Shown one piece after another: positions 53,591 through 61,976 of a DNA stretch of 64,000 bases; within the stretch, counting starts at the first letter, position 1, and every line of letters begins with the position of its first letter. A program made the position numbers and the translations under genes. The stretch comes from Candidatus Parcubacteria bacterium. GTDB lineage: Bacteria > Patescibacteria > Paceibacteria > UBA9973 > UBA918. The DNA is taken from positions 12,267-76,266 of the forward strand of contig JAKFXN010000004.1 in assembly GCA_021731405.1 (NCBI GenBank). The letters are read 5' to 3'. The notes below the pieces were generated by a model that did not search any database, was not told the DNA's origin, and saw only the letters and a program-made list of their open reading frames with translations.

Positions 53591-53974
53591 ATGTTTGTAC
53601 TCAGTCCTTCTCTCGCGTACCGCATCATCCTCTTTGGGTTTGTGTGTATGTACATGGTTTTGCCGGCAAGTTTCGACTTTCTGGAGAGAGGCCTTGTTGC
53701 TTCACTCGTCATGTTTACGTTCTCCATGTTGTTGCCGTCGGTGACCGTCAAGTACTACGAGCCTGAAGGGTGGGTGATGTGGCTCGACATCGCCCTGTCT
53801 TGGATCATGCTCATGTCCTATACCATGGTGCTCATTCTGATTGTGAGTGAAGGTCTCAATTTGAACACCTTCTTTGTGTCGGCAGTCGGTTTGTCCTTTG
53901 CCGCTTACTGCGCAGGCTGCTGGTATGGGTTTTGCGCCTTGTTCAATGACGATCTGTTCAGATCTTCATCCTGA
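53591..53974 (+). CDS. Small polytopic membrane ORFan
   Basis: 127 residues with four likely transmembrane helices (about 8-27, 33-52, 62-88, 95-118) rich in Leu, Met, Phe and Ser, and a Cys/Gly/Tyr-rich part near the end (AAYCAGCWYGFCALF). No recognised family. AGGAG precedes the ATG by 7 nt, and the gene ends at a terminator that recurs in identical form at the end of this three-gene island. Codon use is GC-richer than rpsR or efp. Function unknown. Confidence 0.6.
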   Translation: MFVLSPSLAYRIILFGFVCMYMVLPASFDFLERGLVASLVMFTFSMLLPSVTVKYYEPEGWVMWLDIALSWIMLMSYTMVLILIVSEGLNLNTFFVSAVGLSFAAYCAGCWYGFCALFNDDLFRSSS

Positions 53975-53988
53975 ACACCTTCCGTTTG

Positions 53989-54020
53989 AAAAGCCGCGTA
54001 CCCTTGGGTTCGCGGCTTTA
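53989..54020 (+). terminator. Intrinsic terminator, copy 1 of an identical pair
   Basis: AAAAGCCGCG pairs with CGCGGCTTT; the loop itself can pair (ACCC/GGGT). The same sequence of about 30 bp recurs at 54641-54672. Confidence 0.85.
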
Positions 54021-54093
54021 ACTTTTGTGCTTGTATTTTAGAAAGAAATTCGCTACAGTGTTCGTCTCGTTGTTCTTTCGTTAGGGATACCAT

Positions 54094-54306
54094 ATGCTCT
54101 TCTGGCTTTGGTTTCGTTGGATGTTTGGTCTGCCGTGGCAGGTTCAGGCAGTTGGGGTGCCGAGTATTCACTCGCGCTACGCTGTGACTGGCCGTGTCAG
54201 CAAGCCATCATCCTCCCTCGTGCCGCAGTTTGGGCACATGGTTCCGGTCCATGTAAGCCCCGTCTGTGTCGGCAGATATCAGATATCAACCCAAGGAAAG
54301 CCCTGA
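54094..54306 (+). CDS. Possible small ORFan, 70 residues
   Basis: 70 residues with a hydrophobic, Trp/Phe-rich N-terminus (MLFWLWFRWMFGLPW) that could insert into membrane, then a polar Ser/Val/Gly-rich part. It lies in the second of three small units between rpsR and efp: it starts after the first terminator and ends within a hairpin terminator (54297-54328). Only a weak Shine-Dalgarno (AGGGA) precedes the ATG. A different frame starting at 54108 is also open, so the product is uncertain. Confidence 0.35.
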   Translation: MLFWLWFRWMFGLPWQVQAVGVPSIHSRYAVTGRVSKPSSSLVPQFGHMVPVHVSPVCVGRYQISTQGKP

Positions 54307-54328
54307 ACCTAAAAAGTTCAGGGCTTTA
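54297..54328 (+). terminator. Intrinsic terminator of the second small unit
   Basis: AAAGCCCTGAAC and mirrored arm around a 7-nt loop. Confidence 0.75.
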
Positions 54329-54392
54329 TACTTTTTGTATTTTATGGCATGCTTTAGTTTGGTTTGTTCCTTGTCCCTTTTAGGAGTCCATC

Positions 54393-54626
54393 ATGAAAAC
54401 GCTGTCACGTCGGGGTTTCAAAATCCCGATTTGGTCTGATATTCATCCTCACTATCAGCTCTGTATTGTGGGGGTGGCGATCTTCACGCTGCTCTTCCGC
54501 AACTTTCTGGGCGATTTGTGGTACCACACCCTGATTGCTGTCTGGGTGAGCATGCCGGTTGTCTTTGTTTTGTTTCTGCTCTATCACATCCTCAACTACA
54601 AGACGGAAAACCACAATGCGAAGTAA
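54393..54626 (+). CDS. Small two-span membrane ORFan
   Basis: 77 residues: a basic N-terminus (MKTLSRRGFKIPIW), then two hydrophobic helices (about 23-40 and 45-68: LCIVGVAIFTLLF and LIAVWVSMPVVFVLFLLYHIL) and a polar end. AGGAG lies 6 nt before the ATG. It ends at the second copy of the duplicated terminator. It is the third of three accessory units inserted between rpsR and efp. No recognised family; likely a membrane-associated ORFan. Confidence 0.55.
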   Translation: MKTLSRRGFKIPIWSDIHPHYQLCIVGVAIFTLLFRNFLGDLWYHTLIAVWVSMPVVFVLFLLYHILNYKTENHNAK

Positions 54627-54640
54627 GCGCACGATACGAA

Positions 54641-54672
54641 AAAAGCCGCGTACCCTTGGGTTCGCGGCTTTT
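54641..54672 (+). terminator. Intrinsic terminator, copy 2 of an identical pair
   Basis: Same sequence as 53989-54020. It also faces efp from its 3' side, so it may serve both directions. Confidence 0.85.
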
Positions 54673-54681
54673 AACATACCC

Positions 54682-55260
54682 TTATTTACCTTTTTCTACG
54701 CGCTCTGAGTAGTCGCCGGTTTCAGTATTGATAGCAATGATGTCTCCTTGATTGATGAACATTGGTACCATTACCTTTGCTCCAGTCTCAACGATTGATT
54801 CTTTAAGGGCATTACCAGAAGTGTTGCCTTTACTTGCGTCTACCGTTTCTGTCACCTTGAGTTCAATCTTGATAGGAATTTTCACGCCGATTACTTCGTC
54901 TTCGTAGACCATCGCACTTAGCTCAGCGCGTTCTTTAATAAACTGTCCTTGGTCACCCACGAGGTCGGCTGAGAGGGCGAAGCGTTCTGCTGGCTTGCCA
55001 GTTATATGGAACATGTATTCGTTACCCTTACGGTAGATGAATGTAATATTCCAAGTCTCAAGGTCTGCTTCTTCCGCCACTTCGTTCACGTGGAAAGTAT
55101 TCTCGATTACTCGGCCAGACTTTAGACTCTTCAGTTTTGTGATGTTTACCGGCTTGCGCTGTTGTTTACGAAATACGTGGTAGGAGAGTACGAGAAAAGG
55201 TTCATCATTGAAAATAATGACTTTTTTCGGAGTAATTTCACTGTATGAGAGGACTGCCAT
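54682..55260 (-). CDS. efp: Translation elongation factor P, variant loop
   Basis: 192 residues. Three beta-barrel domains: KOW-like N-terminus MAVLSYSEITPKKVIIFNDEPFLVLSYHV, middle domain with NVNEVAEEADLE-type blocks (FHVNEVAEEADLETWNITFIY), and C-terminal OB domain with VTETVDASKGNTSGNALKESIVETGAKVMVPMFINQGDIIAINTETGDYSER in short blocks. The loop that normally reads KPGKGxA, with the modified Lys34, reads FRKQQRKPVNI here. The standard PGK tip is therefore lost and the loop is one residue longer; the modification chemistry may differ. EF-P rescues ribosomes stalled at polyproline. Confidence 0.93.
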   Translation of the reverse strand: MAVLSYSEITPKKVIIFNDEPFLVLSYHVFRKQQRKPVNITKLKSLKSGRVIENTFHVNEVAEEADLETWNITFIYRKGNEYMFHITGKPAERFALSADLVGDQGQFIKERAELSAMVYEDEVIGVKIPIKIELKVTETVDASKGNTSGNALKESIVETGAKVMVPMFINQGDIIAINTETGDYSERVEKGK

Positions 55261-55357
55261 AGTATATAAATGTATTAGTTAAAGCTGATATGTGCCGCGC
55301 CCCTGTACGTACTGGCTGTAGGTGCTACACTAAATAAGCTAGGAAATACTACCACAT

Positions 55358-55951
55358 ATGCCTAAACTGACAAATAGCGATGGAGAAAATGGAGAACTTT
55401 CAGATGAAGCCTTGCTCAAGGATTCAACTCTTAAACCTTGGCTTTTTTCAGTCTTGGTACAGCGTTATGAAGAGGCATTCTTGCGGAAAGCAAAGAATAT
55501 TGTTCGTGACCCCCGTGATGCTGAAGAGATAGTACTTGATACTTTTACCAAAATATATTTCCACGCGGATTCTTTTTCACCCCAAAGCGGCGCACAGTTT
55601 TCTTCATGGGCGTACCGTATCTTGCTCAACACCGCGTTTACAAGATACCAAAAGCTGATGAAAGAAGGGCAGCGCTTTATGATGTTTGAGCCGGAGTACG
55701 AACAGTTTGTGGGAGAAGAAAGTAACCACTCTGGTTTTGAAGAGCAAAGAGATGGCATTGAGCGTATTTTAGAGAGGCTCCCAGGGCATTTTGCCTACGT
55801 GCTTCGCCTCCACTATTTGGAGCGCTGGTCGCATGAAGATATAGCTGCGAGCACAAACGAGAAGGTAGGTACGATTAAGGCCCGTATCCATCGCGCCAAA
55901 GAAGCATTTAGGCGAGAGAGTAAAGGAGATGAAGCGGAAGCCCTTTTGTAA
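55358..55951 (+). CDS. ECF-type RNA polymerase sigma factor
   Basis: 197 residues. Region 2 (about 25-100): LVQRYEEAFLRKAKNIVRDPRDAEEIVLDTFTKIYFHA, with the DAEEIVLDTF helix, and FSSWAYRILLNTAFTRYQK. Region 4 (about 130-190): ILERLPGHFAYVLRLHYLERWSHEDIAASTNEKVGTIKARIHRAKEAF, with the helix-turn-helix at HEDIAASTNEKVGTIKARI. The complete ECF architecture is present. It is followed after 32 nt by a membrane protein gene that could be its anti-sigma factor. Target promoters are not identifiable from this window. Confidence 0.9.
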   Translation: MPKLTNSDGENGELSDEALLKDSTLKPWLFSVLVQRYEEAFLRKAKNIVRDPRDAEEIVLDTFTKIYFHADSFSPQSGAQFSSWAYRILLNTAFTRYQKLMKEGQRFMMFEPEYEQFVGEESNHSGFEEQRDGIERILERLPGHFAYVLRLHYLERWSHEDIAASTNEKVGTIKARIHRAKEAFRRESKGDEAEALL

Positions 55952-55983
55952 CTTTAAGATAAGGATAAGCGTTATAGATATAT

Positions 55984-56337
55984 ATGAAGCATATAGAACA
56001 CAATCTAAACAGCATTCGCCGCCGCATTATGGTGCGGGTTTGGTATAGTTACGCACTTTCGCTCGTGGAGCGGAGCACCTTCGCGCACGGCTTTATGCTT
56101 GGTGGGCTGGTTGCTCTTTTTGGTCGACTCACACACGTAGCTGCTCTGACTGATAATCTTTTGCATGTCCCAGCTACTTCATTACCATCTTATGTGTGGC
56201 AGACTGTAGTGGCGGCCCTTGCAGGTGGGGAGGTATTGACCGTACTGGTCACGCTGCTATTGGTGATGCTGGCTGTAGGGGCAGTTGTTCGCTTAGGAAA
56301 AGTACTTGGAAAGCATCAGGCAGAAGCAATGGTTTAA
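55984..56337 (+). CDS. Membrane protein downstream of the ECF sigma factor
   Basis: 117 residues: a basic N-terminus (about 1-30), one hydrophobic region (about 33-52, GFMLGGLVALFG), a short external part, and a second span near the C-terminus (about 82-103, VLTVLVTLLLVMLAVGAVV). Anti-sigma factors are often small membrane proteins encoded just after their sigma gene, and position suggests that role; no zinc-type anti-sigma motif (HxxxCxxC) is visible, so this is only a candidate. A terminator follows after about 12 bp. Confidence 0.6.
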   Translation: MKHIEHNLNSIRRRIMVRVWYSYALSLVERSTFAHGFMLGGLVALFGRLTHVAALTDNLLHVPATSLPSYVWQTVVAALAGGEVLTVLVTLLLVMLAVGAVVRLGKVLGKHQAEAMV

Positions 56338-56349
56338 ATATTTAAATAC

Positions 56350-56383
56350 AAAAAAGAGCGGTCCCAAAGGGACCGCTCTTTTT
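56350..56383. terminator. Bidirectional terminator between the membrane gene and recA
   Basis: AAAAAAGAGCGGTCCC and mirrored arm, loop AAA, T5. Confidence 0.93.
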
Positions 56384-56391
56384 AATGTATC

Positions 56392-57483
56392 CTACTCACC
56401 ACTCGTTACTTTCTTTGTGTCTTCTTTGAGCGCTTTGCGGATATGTCCGAGCAGTTCTTTTTCGGTCTTACTGTTTTCCTTAAGGAAGGTACGGGCAGCA
56501 TCATAACCGCGCCCAAGCTTCACTTCAGTACTATCGTCTCCACCTGGTGGAAGGTAGGTGTATGAAGCACCAGACTTTTTAATCATCCCGTATTTTTCTC
56601 CGAGAGCTAGAAGTTCGCCGTGTCGTGAGATACCTTCTCCGTAGATAAGGTCAAACTCAGTCGTACGGAATGGGGAAGCGACCTTGTTCTTCACGACCTT
56701 CACGCGGTGTCGACCGCCAACCACTTCTTCACCTTTCTTGATCTGAGCAATGCGACGAATATCGAGACGCACTGAGGTATAGAACTTAAGTGCCTTTCCG
56801 CCTGGGGTAGTCTCAGGGTTTCCAAACATCACACCTACCTGCATACGGATTTGGTTGATGAAGATAACCACTGTCTTACTCTTAGCTACGATACCAGTGA
56901 GCTTACGAAGGGCCTGACTCATGAGGCGAGCTTGCTTACCAACATGGTGCGCTCCCATTTCACCCTCGATTTCGTCACGTGGGGTAAGGGCAGCCACTGA
57001 GTCAATAACAATAACGTCAATTTTTCCTGATCGAACAAGTGACTCGACGATCTCAAGAGCTTGTTCACCATTGTCTGGTTGAGAGATGAGCAGTTCTTCA
57101 AGCTTCACGCCGATACTCTTTGAGTACACCGGATCCATTGCGTGTTCTGCATCGATAAAAGCGCAGATACCGCCGAGCTTTTGTGCTTCAGCCACAGCGT
57201 GGAGTGAAAGGGTGGTCTTACCAGAAGATTCTGGTCCAAAGATTTCAATAATACGTCCACGAGGGAAGCCGCCGATACCAAGAGCATCATCAAGTCCGAT
57301 TGAGCCAGAAGGGATGACGTCAATATCAACTCGCTTACTTTCGTTAAGCGTCATGATAGAGTCGTCTCCAAATTTTGTTTTAATAGCGCGCAGTGTTTCG
57401 GCAATGCTTTCTACGCCCGCACTCTTATCTGTATTTGCTTCACCAAGTGTCTTTGGTGCTTTTGCTACTTTTTTCTTTACCAT
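56392..57483 (-). CDS. recA: Recombinase RecA
   Basis: 363 residues. Walker A GPESSGKTTL (about 80-89), IDAEHAMDPVYSKSIGV, Walker B VIVIDSVAAL (about 154-163), DNA-binding loops with GAHHVGKQARLMSQALRKL and NQIRMQVGVMFGNPETTPGGKALKFY (about 227-252). RecA filaments on single-stranded DNA drive recombination and the SOS response; SSB and RecO are also encoded here. The gene is the last of ftsK-small protein-recA on the minus strand, with 2 nt after the small membrane gene. Length and order are normal. Confidence 0.98.
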   Translation of the reverse strand: MVKKKVAKAPKTLGEANTDKSAGVESIAETLRAIKTKFGDDSIMTLNESKRVDIDVIPSGSIGLDDALGIGGFPRGRIIEIFGPESSGKTTLSLHAVAEAQKLGGICAFIDAEHAMDPVYSKSIGVKLEELLISQPDNGEQALEIVESLVRSGKIDVIVIDSVAALTPRDEIEGEMGAHHVGKQARLMSQALRKLTGIVAKSKTVVIFINQIRMQVGVMFGNPETTPGGKALKFYTSVRLDIRRIAQIKKGEEVVGGRHRVKVVKNKVASPFRTTEFDLIYGEGISRHGELLALGEKYGMIKKSGASYTYLPPGGDDSTEVKLGRGYDAARTFLKENSKTEKELLGHIRKALKEDTKKVTSGE

Positions 57484-57485
57484 AA

Positions 57486-57875
57486 TTATTCGTTAGTTTT
57501 AATAATTGATGCCGGTGTGTACACATAAGAACGTACCACGGTTGTTTCTCGTCCATACCTATCTTTGGCCCGGAGGGTAGTGATAGTATACCCGTTTTCG
57601 AGCACGAGTGCCTCGGTAAAATTACCTTCTTCGTCGGTAAATATCTGTCGGTCATTGAGCCAGAGGTGGGTGATGTTGTAGGCGCTTCCTTCAAGCTTAA
57701 GAACACGGTCGTTGTGTTGAGTAGCAGGCTCGCTGGCGAGCACTATCTGTGGCCCTGTGACAAGGAAGCGAGCTTGAAAGAAGACATAAAAGACCGCCAA
57801 ACAAAGAAAAACAACTGCTGCTATGGCTTTGAGGATAGAGCTGAGCTCTAAGGTGTTGTGAGTTAGTTGAGGCAT
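57486..57875 (-). CDS. Single-span membrane protein with external Ig-like domain
   Basis: 129 residues from ATG 57875. A cytoplasmic N-terminus of about 12 residues, one transmembrane helix (ILKAIAAVVFLCLAVFYVFFQ, about 14-34) and an external beta-rich domain (about 40-125) with LKLEGSAYNITHLWLNDRQIFTDEEGNFTEALVLENGYTITTLRAKDRYGRE (in short blocks), the pattern of a bacterial Ig-like/carboxypeptidase-regulatory fold. It lies 7 nt after the ftsK stop and 2 nt before recA. The earlier start at 57989 would overlap ftsK. No named family assigned. Confidence 0.7.
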   Translation of the reverse strand: MPQLTHNTLELSSILKAIAAVVFLCLAVFYVFFQARFLVTGPQIVLASEPATQHNDRVLKLEGSAYNITHLWLNDRQIFTDEEGNFTEALVLENGYTITTLRAKDRYGRETTVVRSYVYTPASIIKTNE

Positions 57876-57882
57876 GAGTAGT

Positions 57883-60099
57883 TTACACAGTATTATCCTC
57901 GTCTTCTCCTGATTCTGCTCCATCTTTACCAACGAGAATTTCTCGTGGACGAGCGCCATCGGCGGGTCCGATAACACCTTGTTCTTCAAGAAGGTCCATC
58001 AGTCGCGCTGCTCGTGAGTAGCCAATGCGCAGCTTGCGCTGGAGGTATGAGGTAGAGGCTTTTCCAGCTTCCATCACTGCGTACTTGGCATCTTCAAAAA
58101 GTTCGTCGTCAGCATCATCGTCACTGCCGCCGATAGACGCCATAAATGAAGAGGCACTGCCGTCTTTAGATTCTTCGAGGTCGATAGTGTCACCAAGACC
58201 GGCTGATTGGTCTTTGAGGTAGGCCACTACCTTTTTTATTTCTTCTCCTGAGATGTAGGCAGATTGGATACGAGTAAGGCGTGGACTATCAGAAGAGAGA
58301 TAGAGCATGTCACCTTGACCAAGGAGTTTCTCAGCCCCCATTTGATCGATGATAGTACGTGAGTCGATTTGTGAGGCAACATTGAGGGCGATACGGGTCG
58401 GGATATTGGCCTTAATAGTACCAGTAATAACGTTTACCGACGGTCGCTGGGTAGCCAGGAGGAGGTGAATACCCACCGCTCGACTCATCTGCGCAAGTCG
58501 CACAATAAGAGCTTCAAGTTCTCTTGGGTATGCCTGCATCAAGTCGTTGAGCTCGTCGAGGATAATCACAATATAAGGAAGTGGCTCAGGAAGATTATCT
58601 TTCTCTTCTTCAGGGCTACCTTTTGCCTCCCAATCTTTCTTAGCTGGGTGATAGACCGAGCTGTGGTAGAGATCAAGGCCTTGGATTCCTTCTGCTTGCA
58701 GAATGTCGTAGCGACGAGCCATTTCCTTCACTGCCCAAGTGAGCGATTTGAGTGCCTTCTTCGGTTCAGTAATCACTGGGGTGAGGAGGTGCGGGATACC
58801 GTTATAGAGGGTAAGTTCTACTCGCTTCGGGTCTACCAAGATAAAGCGGAGTTGTTCAGGGGAATTTCTAAAAAGGAGAGACACAATAATATTGTGAATG
58901 GTGACAGACTTTCCAGAGCCGGTCGTACCAGCGATAAGGGCGTGCGGCATGCGGGCGATGTTGGCAAAGTGCACGCCACCAGCCACGTCTTTTCCAAGCG
59001 CGATAAGTAGCGGACGAGGGGAGTCAGTGTACTCAGGATTTTTGAGGATAGACGCCAGACCAACGGTAGAGCGGACAGCATTTGGGACTTCGATACCCAC
59101 CAGTGACTTTCCAGGGATAGGAGCTTCAATACGAATTGAGCTGGCTTTGAGAGCGAGCTGAAGCTCTTGCTGCAGAGCAACGATACGAGAGATACGCACA
59201 CCTTGAGCTGGCTTTAGTGAGTAGCGGGTGATAGCTGGCCCGCTTTCCACTGCATCCATTTCAACATTAATACCGAATTCTTTAAGAGTACGTTTGATAG
59301 TGAGTGAATTTGCTTTTACGTCTCCAGCCACTGCCTTGCCAGCGTCTTTCTTAAGGAGTGAAAGTGACGGGGGGATGTAGGGGCCGCTAAAGTTTTTGAC
59401 CACAATATCAGCAATATTTTTTTCTGAAGCCAAGGCACTACCAATTTTTTCGGCCACTGTCTGGAGACCTTTCTTAGATTCTTCGTTCTCGCTTGATTCT
59501 TTTGCTATTGGTTCAGTTTCTGTCTCAGGGGTCGTTTCATCAAAAGGTAATTCAAGATCAAGGTCTAGTAGCTCTTCATCTTCAAGAAGTGCGTCTTCGT
59601 CAGTTTTGCGAAGTCGAGGGAGACGAAGGCCGGTATTAAAGATAAGAAAGGTACCAATCATAATAAGCCCAAAGAGCAAAATGCCAGCCACCATTTCTCC
59701 AACCAAGAAGGTGAGTGGATAGCTGAGTGCGAGTCCGGTCATGCCACCGAGTCCTTGTGTGTAGAGTTCAAGCGCAGCCAAGAGTGCTACAAAGAAAAGT
59801 GAGATACCAAGTATTTTTGAAGTACTCACCCGCTCATCGTCGCGCGGGTTCATGAGCACAAATACATAGAAGGCAGAAGCGATAGGGGCCAGCCATGCTC
59901 CGGTACCAAAAAGCCAGGAGAGACCAATCTCAGTATAAGTGCCTGCCCGTCCGGCAAAGCCCAAAAGGGAGAAGAGGAAGAAGATGCCGATGACGCCCAC
60001 TGTCACCGCAGCAATAGCCTGACGAGCCTGTGGTGAGAGATCATCAAACAAAGGAGCTCGCTCCTTAACTTCCATAACAGTACGTTTTTTACGGGCCAT
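57883..60099 (-). CDS. ftsK: DNA translocase FtsK/SpoIIIE
   Basis: 738 residues from ATG 60099 (an upstream frame start at 60207 gives no domain). Four membrane spans lie between about 24 and 165, then an acidic linker (about 180-225). The motor has Walker A GTTGSGKSVTIHN (about 394-406), LVDPKRVEL, Walker B IVIILDELNDLM (about 513-524) and LLATQRPSVNVITG. The C-terminal gamma winged helix begins near DELFEDAKYAVMEAGKASTSYLQRKLRIGYSRAARLMD. It pumps chromosomal DNA at the division septum. Promoter not evident. The small Ig-like gene and recA follow on the same strand. Confidence 0.95.
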   Translation of the reverse strand: MARKKRTVMEVKERAPLFDDLSPQARQAIAAVTVGVIGIFFLFSLLGFAGRAGTYTEIGLSWLFGTGAWLAPIASAFYVFVLMNPRDDERVSTSKILGISLFFVALLAALELYTQGLGGMTGLALSYPLTFLVGEMVAGILLFGLIMIGTFLIFNTGLRLPRLRKTDEDALLEDEELLDLDLELPFDETTPETETEPIAKESSENEESKKGLQTVAEKIGSALASEKNIADIVVKNFSGPYIPPSLSLLKKDAGKAVAGDVKANSLTIKRTLKEFGINVEMDAVESGPAITRYSLKPAQGVRISRIVALQQELQLALKASSIRIEAPIPGKSLVGIEVPNAVRSTVGLASILKNPEYTDSPRPLLIALGKDVAGGVHFANIARMPHALIAGTTGSGKSVTIHNIIVSLLFRNSPEQLRFILVDPKRVELTLYNGIPHLLTPVITEPKKALKSLTWAVKEMARRYDILQAEGIQGLDLYHSSVYHPAKKDWEAKGSPEEEKDNLPEPLPYIVIILDELNDLMQAYPRELEALIVRLAQMSRAVGIHLLLATQRPSVNVITGTIKANIPTRIALNVASQIDSRTIIDQMGAEKLLGQGDMLYLSSDSPRLTRIQSAYISGEEIKKVVAYLKDQSAGLGDTIDLEESKDGSASSFMASIGGSDDDADDELFEDAKYAVMEAGKASTSYLQRKLRIGYSRAARLMDLLEEQGVIGPADGARPREILVGKDGAESGEDEDNTV

Positions 60100-60284
60100 A
60101 ATACTTACAAATATAACTAGAGGGAATACGCCCATTCTACCACGAAGGGGTATAAGAACCTTGGGGAAAGTGAGCTTCTGTATTAGTAAATCAGGAGCCT
60201 TCCGCAAGTGACATACCAGCAGTCAAGACACACTTTAAAGCAAAACGAACTACCCAAAGTATTCTGAAGGACACCCGCCTGACC

Positions 60285-60313
60285 TTGTAAATCCTTGCTT
60301 TGTCCCTTATACT
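60285..60313 (+). promoter_or_regulatory. Promoter of the 60389 gene
   Basis: TTGTAA (60285-60290), 17 nt, TATACT (60308-60313); leader of about 70 nt. Confidence 0.65.
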
Positions 60314-60388
60314 AATAGGAGACAATTATCTATTAGACAAGAAGTGAGTGACCGAGAGAAACAACTTATAAGACAATAAAGAGACATC

Positions 60389-61123
60389 ATGGACAAAGAT
60401 AACGTCTTCGCGATTAAAAGACTTGCTGCCAACAATGAGTACTACAGTAACGTTTTCAAAAAGACAGAAAGAACTGTCTCGGTTGTATTTTATATATTGT
60501 CTTATATAGAGCGAAAGCAAGAGACAGAGTTTCACATTAAGACACTAAGCGACAGAGCAATGGCTGTCCATGAAGCATCCTTAGCGACACTCTCGCTCTT
60601 TGAGTATGAGGCTCGCGAAAAGATATTTCCATTCCAGCAGTCGCTCGTAGCTTTGGAGGGCTCACTTCGTATTGCCAATGCCGCGCGTGTACTCAACGAC
60701 GAAGTACTAGCCCTGCTTCTTTCTGAAGTAGATCTCGTGCAGCGGTATCTCCGCAACCACTTTGTGGGCGCTATTCCATTGACTATGCGGGGAAGTGATG
60801 ATGACAATCTAACCGGTATGCTTAAGCGTCCATCTCGTCCGTCTGTGTCTACCACTAATCGCGCTTCTGCACGTATCAATATTCCTAAAGGAGACATTAG
60901 TTCCGATGCGCACATGGTTTATAGTCAGCTTGTGGACAGAGCCGCTCGCATAAAGACAGTCCTTGAAGCCAAACCTGCTGCCACCATCAAAGACATTTCA
61001 GAAGTAATCACCGATGTGAGTGAAAAGACAATTCAACGTGAGCTCAATAGTCTTATAGAAAAAGGACAAGTTATTCGAGAAGGAGAAAGACGTTGGTCTA
61101 AATACTCTGTAGCGGTGAAGTAG
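60389..61123 (+). CDS. Winged-helix-containing protein, putative regulator
   Basis: 244 residues. The N-terminal half (about 1-130) is helical (LSYIERKQETEFHIKTLSDRAMAVHEASLATL, VLNDEVLALLLSEVDLVQRYLRN). A polar linker with Ser/Arg/Pro follows (about 145-170). The C-terminal about 65 residues look like a winged helix: RIKTVLEAKPAATIKDISEVITDVSEKTIQRELNSLIEKGQVIREGERRWSKY, with the recognition helix SEKTIQRELNSL and wing at RRWSKY. A DNA-binding role is likely. Strong promoter and a position upstream of the S-layer-type gene suggest, but do not show, that it regulates it. Confidence 0.65.
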   Translation: MDKDNVFAIKRLAANNEYYSNVFKKTERTVSVVFYILSYIERKQETEFHIKTLSDRAMAVHEASLATLSLFEYEAREKIFPFQQSLVALEGSLRIANAARVLNDEVLALLLSEVDLVQRYLRNHFVGAIPLTMRGSDDDNLTGMLKRPSRPSVSTTNRASARINIPKGDISSDAHMVYSQLVDRAARIKTVLEAKPAATIKDISEVITDVSEKTIQRELNSLIEKGQVIREGERRWSKYSVAVK

Positions 61124-61976
61124 TAAAGGTGTCTCTAAAGCTTATTAAGGACAGTACGTCTTAAAAGACTTCACTACTAATTTCAGTGCTATCACTTCAG
61201 GCCAAGAAAGCATTCCTCACAAAACTTGTCTGTACGGCTCTAAAATACAGCTTAAAACCTTACTTGCTAAGGCATGGTATCTGTTATCTAATGCTTTTTT
61301 GAGCGTAAGGAAGCATTGTCTGTATCGTCATCACAGGCAGACAGAAAGAAGCAGTTTTATTGACGTTTTTGGTACTTTCACGTATCGTAGCGTCTGTAGC
61401 TTAAGGCACTAGGGCTTTGTATATCAATAGATTTTGGTTCTACCATTACTCTCGCGATAATCCACACTCCGCTGCTTTATTGGCTACTCCAAGCCTCAAA
61501 ACTTGGTATACTGCTAGTCATGCGCTCGTGCGCTTTTTTCTAAAGTGTTGAAGGTCAGTCTGGAGTCCAGATTTCACCTCACACTACGACTTAGAAAAGC
61601 ACGACGTTATGAACGTTCTTTGTTAGACACATAAGACCAAAAGTCTTTGTGGACTACGTAGGAAGCTACCTAGTTTTCATATCTAAAATAAACCACCTCG
61701 TGTGCTGGTGTTACTTTTTGTGCGATTACTCGTACATTAGTAGGAAGCACACACCCCGCCTGACTTTTTCCGCCACGGCCGCAACAAGCTAGATACTCGG
61801 TCCCAATTTACAGCTAACCTCTACGTCGCAAGATGTAGAGTTAGTGATATTTTGTAAGGTGGTCTGATAAGCCACTTTATGAATATGAATTAATTCATAT
61901 TATCAGCAGTTATCAAATTAACGTTTACGCAAGTAGACACGCTCTATTAATAAAGAGCACAACAAATTACTTATAT
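61124..61976 (+). promoter_or_regulatory. Long non-coding region and 5' leader of the S-layer-type gene
   Basis: 853 bp without a convincing gene. Seen: an extended -10 (TGGTATACT at about 61504-61512), giving a leader of about 455 nt; a small GCGC hairpin with T6 at the transcript start (61522-61539); hairpin CTCTAC/GTAGAG (about 61819-61844); a 20-bp perfect palindrome (61882-61901, half AATATGAATT); hairpin GCTCT/AGAGC (61941-61958). No Shine-Dalgarno stands before ATG 61977. Confidence 0.5.

Noticed and set aside
53540..54673. Integron cassette array
   Set aside because: The palindromes are ordinary intrinsic terminators with A/T runs; no attC consensus, attI site or integrase was found.
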